NCBI GenBank assembly: GCA_026646655.1
Contig: JAPKHT010000001.1
Coordinates: 1-64,000, forward strand
Direction of reading: 5' to 3'
Length of the DNA stretch: 64,000 nucleotides
Source: JADLBR01 sp020847615
GTDB taxonomy: Bacteria; Verrucomicrobiota; Verrucomicrobiia; JADLBR01
The position numbers and the translations under genes are program-made. This document shows, in pieces, positions 59,833 to 64,000 of the stretch (positions are counted from its first letter, which is position 1; each line of letters starts with the position of its first letter). The notes beneath the pieces were generated by a model. The model did not search any database. It worked only from the letters and a program-made list of their open reading frames with translations, and was not told where the DNA came from.

Positions 59833-62800
59833 TACCAGCTCACTTGCACGCGCATGAAGCGCCGAGGATGGGTGGGATCGGTTGCCGGATAGGCATCCTG
59901 CACTTCCACGGTTCGCGTTTCGCCGATTACGGACTCGGTGACGGACACACCATCGAGCAAGGGCACCGTCGAGGCCCCATTTACGCTGGCGGCGAGGTCC
60001 GCCCATGGGCCGGTCAATGCGTCGCTGCCTTGGACAACTATGGAGACATCCGTTTGCGCGACGACTCGGGCAAACCGCAGCGCGAGCCTGCCGCCGAGCT
60101 CACGGGCCTGAGGTCGGGTAGCCGTTGACGGGACGTTCGGCTCGCCGCCCAGGGCGTACTCCACAATGTTCACCGCGCCGTCCCGATCGACATCGATGAG
60201 GTTGCCCGATACGGACGGGTTGTCCCAATACTCTCCGAAATTTGCCTGCCGCCAGTCCGTGATCGGCGCGTCTGCGGCCACCGTCAGGACAAAACTGTCG
60301 ATGGCGGTTTGCGTCCCGTCGCTGACGGTGAGGGTGATGGTCGCCACGCCGCTCTGGTTTGGGGCGGGCGTGACCCTGACGGTCCGACCGTTGCCAGAAC
60401 CCGAAAGCACGATATTCGCCGCGGGCACCAGCAGCGTGTCCGACGATGATTTTGTCAGCACGAGCGCGTCGGCGGCGGTCTCGGCATCCCCGACGACCAC
60501 GGCCAGTTCCGGGGTGGCGGTGTCTTCCGCGATCGCCTGATCGGCCAGATCGCTGATCGTGGGGGCATCATTGCACACGTTGACGATGTCGGCGATCTCG
60601 GACGCCGACAGGCAATGGTCGTAAAGCCGGACTTCGTCCATGTGGGAGCGAAACCGGAACTGCGTGGCCATCGCCCCGACATGAAATGTTGCCGCGGTGG
60701 CGAAGTCCGTGCGGATGGTCCCCGCCGCGACCGCGATTCCGTTCCGATACAGCGTCACCGCGCCACCGGCGCGATCCACGGACGCTGCGACATGCTGCCA
60801 CCGATCAAAGGCGACGGCGCCCGGAGCGGATCCGACGTTGGCCCCCACGGTCCCGTTGCCCGTGGCAAAGATGAGTTTCCCGTCGCCGGTGTTGAATCCG
60901 TTCACGTAGAACCGGAAACCGTCGGTGGACGCGCCCCCGGCGGAGTTCGCCGCGATGGTCTGGATCTGCGCCGTCCCGCTGGGGACAAAGATCCAGGCGG
61001 CGATACTGAACCTGTCGCCGAGCGGGAGGGGGCTGGCGCTCGATGCGCCGTCGGTCGTGCCATTGAACGCGAGCGACTGGTCGCCCTGCTTTCTTGTCGC
61101 GACCGAGAACACCGGGACCCCGCTATGCGCCAGCGCCCAACCGCCCCCCGTCACGTCATCGAGCGTGCCGTCGAAAGGCCAGCGCGCGATTGCCCCGGCG
61201 ACGCCATCCGCGGGCACGACCGTGACGCGGAAGCTGTCGCTGGCGCTGAGGCCCCGCGAGTCCGTCACCGTGACCGTGATGTTGGCGGCCCCAGACGCGT
61301 TCGCCCTCGGCGTGACGGTCACGGTGCGATTCGTGCCGCCGCCCCCGAAAACGATGGCGTCAGCCGGAACGAGGGCGGGGTTCGACGACGCGCCGGAGAC
61401 GACAAGGGAGCCGGGCGGCGTCAGGTCGTCGCCGACGGAAAAGGCCAGCGCGGGGGTGGACTCGCCCTCGCCGATCGTCTGTGTCGCGACGTTTCCGATG
61501 GTCGGCGGATTGTTCCAGATATGCGTGGTGCTTGCCGGGGTGGAGAATTCCATGGCCTGATTGACGGCCTCCACCTCGATAGAGACGGACGGCTCGTCCC
61601 CGGCGCGATCCAGCGCGGGGATGAAGCAGGCATCTCGGCTCGCCGCCCAGAGCCACGTGCGGCCGCCGTCGCCATTGCGCCGGTACACATTATAGTAGCG
61701 GACATCGGACGAGGCCGATGGTGTCCAGCGCAGGCGCAGTGAGTCCCGCGTCGCGCTCACGGCATAGGAGTTCTCCACATGGACACCGGTGGGTGCATCC
61801 GGTGTCGAAGGTGACCCATTGTAAATAGCCAGCTCGCCCATCTGCATTGAGTAATCGGCGATGGCGCCGGTCGCGGCCGGATCGAACAGCAGCCCGATGT
61901 ACCCCAGGGTTCGCCCCGCGTGCGCCGCCAGGCTGATTGACTTCGTCGCCCAGCCCGTGCCCGCCCGGTTGCCGACATCGAGATAGACCGTGGTTCCGGG
62001 CGCATCTGCGAACGCGAGCGCGACCCTCATGTTCGTCTCTTCGAAAGCGTCGGTGTCCCTGTACGCGATGCGCAACGTGGTCCCGGGGGTGATGGGCAGG
62101 TTGGCCTGGTAGAGCCGCAGCTCACTGGCGGCATCCAGGTTACCGGCGATCCGCAGGCAGCTGCCCCCGGTGTAGGCGTCTTTCCAATACCACGCGGGCG
62201 TGAGGCGGTTGGTGCTCGCCGTGTCCAGCGCCCATTGCCACGAGGGCAGGATATCCTGCGTGGTCAGATTGTGCCAGTTGAACACCACCCCATCGGCATC
62301 GAGCGCCGGCCGCACGAGCGTTCCCCGCCAATAGAAACGGTTCCCGTGGCCGACGTTGAACCCGCTCACGAACGGCAGTTGCTGGAGCGGGCTCCACTCT
62401 TGAACGTAGTGGGCCAGCCCCTCCCAATCCGTGTCGCTGGCGGTGTTCGGCGTATCGGAGGGATCCTCGTTCGGGCCCGCCCAGAACTTGCGCTCCCGCT
62501 GGTAAAACAGTGTGCTGTCGTTCCCCGACTTATCGAAAGTCCAGTTAGGCTGATACAGCCCGACCGAGGCGCGGTGGGCGGCGCCATCAGGGAACAGGAA
62601 GTTCCAGTTTGCGGCGGTGTCGTATCCGTCGGACTGAACGTCGACGCCGAAGTATAATTCGTACCGGCTGCGCGCCAATCCCGTGGCCGTGTTGGCGCCA
62701 TTCGTGACATTGGCGGCAGACCACCCGAAGTCGGCGAAGAAAGTGTCGCTGACCAGCGTGCCGCCATCCTGGAAAAAGGCATCGTTGCTCGCATTGAGCG

Positions 62801-63533
62801 TATTCTGCCACGAGACCGTCCCCGACTCCGTCATGGCGTCGTACCACATGATCCTGAGGCCCGAGTTCGATTGGATGTACTTAAGGAAATTGCGGACCTC
62901 CGAGGCGAGCGCCGCGTCGCCGCCGCCGGTCTCTTGATTCACGAACCACCCGTCGAAACCGCAGTAATTGGCGATGGCTATCAATTTGTCAGCCACCGGG
63001 TACGTGGATCCCGTCTTCTGGACCATCGCCTGCACCCATTCGATTTTCCCGCCGTACGCCGTTGGCGGAAAAAAGACATTCCCGAACACCGGGACACCGC
63101 TGCGATGCCCCGCGTCGATCAGCGTGGGGTTGGGGGCGAGGATGATTCCCGCCCCGGCGGAACCCCCCCACATGACGATCTGGTCGAGGTACTGCCAGTG
63201 CGCGAAAGCGTAGTAGTCGAGGAAGCTTGCGGTGCGCTCGCCCTGGGAGGGGTTCTTGTTCGCCGCATGAAAGGACGAGAGCGCCGTCACGCCGCCCTCA
63301 CCCGAACGGGCGTGGGCATTGATCTTGAAGGCCGGATTACGACCCCTGGGAGCTAGCGTCGTGCCGGAACGCATGTAGGGGGCGTCGGGGTCAGTCGAGA
63401 GGTCGTAGTTCAGGATGAAATTCGGCTCGGTGTCCTTGAGGTGCCAAAGCCCGGCGTAAGGCTGGCCGGGCGGCGCCGCGCCCAAGGCCGCGCCTAGAAC
63501 ACACAGGGAAGCGAAGAGTCCGGCTCGCCTCAT
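59832..63533 (-). CDS. Giant secreted endo-beta-N-acetylglucosaminidase-like protein (GH85)
   Basis: The 1233-residue protein has a signal peptide (AGLFASLCVLGAALGA). A GH85-type barrel (about 20-440) shows YLDQIVMWGGSAGAG, VPVFGNVFFP, and the catalytic region GFDGWFVNQETGG with Asn199 and Glu201 as the expected pair. A jelly-roll domain (about 470-595, TTVYLDVGNRAG), an FN3 domain (about 600-700), a cadherin-like repeat, a LamG domain (about 800-985) and a second cadherin-like repeat follow. The C-terminus has DVDRDGAVNIVEYALGGEP, like that of the giant protein at 9584. Known GH85 enzymes cut the chitobiose core of N-glycans. The start at 63533 gives the signal; a GTG at 63578 is possible. 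Confidence 0.9.
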   Translation of the reverse strand: MRRAGLFASLCVLGAALGAAPPGQPYAGLWHLKDTEPNFILNYDLSTDPDAPYMRSGTTLAPRGRNPAFKINAHARSGEGGVTALSSFHAANKNPSQGERTASFLDYYAFAHWQYLDQIVMWGGSAGAGIILAPNPTLIDAGHRSGVPVFGNVFFPPTAYGGKIEWVQAMVQKTGSTYPVADKLIAIANYCGFDGWFVNQETGGGDAALASEVRNFLKYIQSNSGLRIMWYDAMTESGTVSWQNTLNASNDAFFQDGGTLVSDTFFADFGWSAANVTNGANTATGLARSRYELYFGVDVQSDGYDTAANWNFLFPDGAAHRASVGLYQPNWTFDKSGNDSTLFYQRERKFWAGPNEDPSDTPNTASDTDWEGLAHYVQEWSPLQQLPFVSGFNVGHGNRFYWRGTLVRPALDADGVVFNWHNLTTQDILPSWQWALDTASTNRLTPAWYWKDAYTGGSCLRIAGNLDAASELRLYQANLPITPGTTLRIAYRDTDAFEETNMRVALAFADAPGTTVYLDVGNRAGTGWATKSISLAAHAGRTLGYIGLLFDPAATGAIADYSMQMGELAIYNGSPSTPDAPTGVHVENSYAVSATRDSLRLRWTPSASSDVRYYNVYRRNGDGGRTWLWAASRDACFIPALDRAGDEPSVSIEVEAVNQAMEFSTPASTTHIWNNPPTIGNVATQTIGEGESTPALAFSVGDDLTPPGSLVVSGASSNPALVPADAIVFGGGGTNRTVTVTPRANASGAANITVTVTDSRGLSASDSFRVTVVPADGVAGAIARWPFDGTLDDVTGGGWALAHSGVPVFSVATRKQGDQSLAFNGTTDGASSASPLPLGDRFSIAAWIFVPSGTAQIQTIAANSAGGASTDGFRFYVNGFNTGDGKLIFATGNGTVGANVGSAPGAVAFDRWQHVAASVDRAGGAVTLYRNGIAVAAGTIRTDFATAATFHVGAMATQFRFRSHMDEVRLYDHCLSASEIADIVNVCNDAPTISDLADQAIAEDTATPELAVVVGDAETAADALVLTKSSSDTLLVPAANIVLSGSGNGRTVRVTPAPNQSGVATITLTVSDGTQTAIDSFVLTVAADAPITDWRQANFGEYWDNPSVSGNLIDVDRDGAVNIVEYALGGEPNVPSTATRPQARELGGRLALRFARVVAQTDVSIVVQGSDALTGPWADLAASVNGASTVPLLDGVSVTESVIGETRTVEVQDAYPATDPTHPRRFMRVQVSW

Positions 63534-63648
63534 GGGTTCACGTGAGCGGGCGTGGCGCCACCGCCGCCGTCCGCGCACGGACGGCCAGAGGGTTAGAAAC
63601 GGCAGTCTCGACCACGCTCCATAGTATCAGTTCTCGCGATAGAGGTCG

Positions 63649-63685
63649 AGGTCCGGGGTCACCGAGGTAGGTCCGGGGTCGGACC
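63649..63685. repeat. Short direct and inverted repeats beside transposase relic
   Basis: AGGTCCGGGGTC occurs twice, 20 bases apart (63649 and 63669). The second copy continues into a hairpin, GGTCCG-GGGT-CGGACC (63670-63685). Its position just upstream of a REP-associated transposase relic suggests a REP-type end. A chance GC-rich hairpin is possible. Confidence 0.4.
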
Positions 63686-63788
63686 ACGGGATTCGTTGAA
63701 GTGAAAGGGAGTTGGCAGTGGGCGGGGGGCGGTTTCGGGGCCTTGGGGGCGATTTTCGGGCATGTGTTTTGGCCCTAAGGGGTGGGGC

Positions 63789-63911
63789 ATGATGCTGCGC
63801 GTCCATCGGAAGATGTTGGCTGGGCAGATCTATCACGTGACGCGCCGATGCCATGACCGGTGATTCGTGTTTCAGTTTGCCCGGGATCGGGACCGGCACC
63901 TTGACGGTGAG
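63789..63911 (+). pseudogene. REP-associated transposase (RAYT, IS200-like) remnant
   Basis: An ATG opens MMLRVHRKMLAGQIYHVTRR followed by CHDR and a stop at 63861-63863. The same frame then continues FVFQFARDRDRHLDGE before homology fades. AGQIYHVTRRCHDR.FVFQFARDRDR is the usual N-terminus of REP-associated tyrosine transposases. The internal stop and the missing catalytic HUH/Tyr region show it is dead. Confidence 0.65.
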
Positions 63912-64000
63912 GACCGTCGTCCAGCCCGATTTTCGCCGTCCGCTATGGGACCGCTCTGGGTTAGAATCGTTGACCCCGGAGCCATGGGGTGATTGATTTG

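Overview
The window is GC-rich chromosomal DNA devoted almost entirely to secreted carbohydrate-degrading enzymes. I see 14 full-length family S1 (formylglycine-type) sulfatases and 4 sulfatase remnants. Four GH29 alpha-L-fucosidase domains lie in three genes. There are also TIM-barrel glycosidase-like proteins, three right-handed beta-helix enzymes, a pectin-lyase-fold hydrolase, two esterase-type proteins, a GH85-like endoglycosidase, a ceramidase-like protein and an AraC/LacI-type sugar regulator. Almost every product starts with a Sec, Tat or lipoprotein signal. This sulfatase-plus-fucosidase load, the autotransporter-associated beta-strand repeats and the many uncharacterised secreted glycosidase-like proteins suggest a member of the PVC group, most likely Verrucomicrobiota/Kiritimatiellota. 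That placement is inference; no rRNA or other phylogenetic marker is present. No tRNA, rRNA or CRISPR array was seen.

Layout. 0.2-5.0 kb: a multimodular GH29 fucosidase and a UroD-family protein, then repeat hairpins and a decayed sulfatase. 5.9-14.4 kb: a secreted protein of unknown family translationally coupled to a sulfatase, then a giant beta-helix/PATR surface protein. 14.4-15.6 kb: the regulator, on the minus strand. 16-37.5 kb: the core + strand run of sulfatases with GH29 and other glycosidase-like proteins, many joined by ATGA start/stop overlaps. 37.5-44 kb: a five-bladed-propeller glycosidase-like protein, two beta-helix proteins and two damaged sulfatases. 44.1-45.7 kb: a minus-strand GH28/GH49-like hydrolase. 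46.2-58.5 kb: a double esterase, four more sulfatases, a truncated sulfatase, concanavalin-like (LamG/DUF1080-type) domain proteins and the ceramidase-like protein. 58.6-63.5 kb: a further alpha/beta hydrolase and the minus-strand GH85-like protein. The right edge holds a broken REP-associated transposase remnant.

How it may work (inference): esterases and sulfatases remove substituents from a highly sulfated, fucose-rich polymer such as algal fucoidan or a sulfated host glycan, while fucosidases, beta-helix enzymes and TIM-barrel hydrolases cut the chain. The regulator may sense a released sugar. No transporter, no sulfatase-maturating enzyme and no fucose catabolic gene is present, so these must lie elsewhere.

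The locus appears to be evolving fast. Sulfatase paralogues occur in many states: intact, fused to other domains, internally deleted, truncated or decayed. Several unrelated enzymes share a near-identical signal-peptide segment. Palindromic repeats of REP type and one MITE-like element sit in the gaps.
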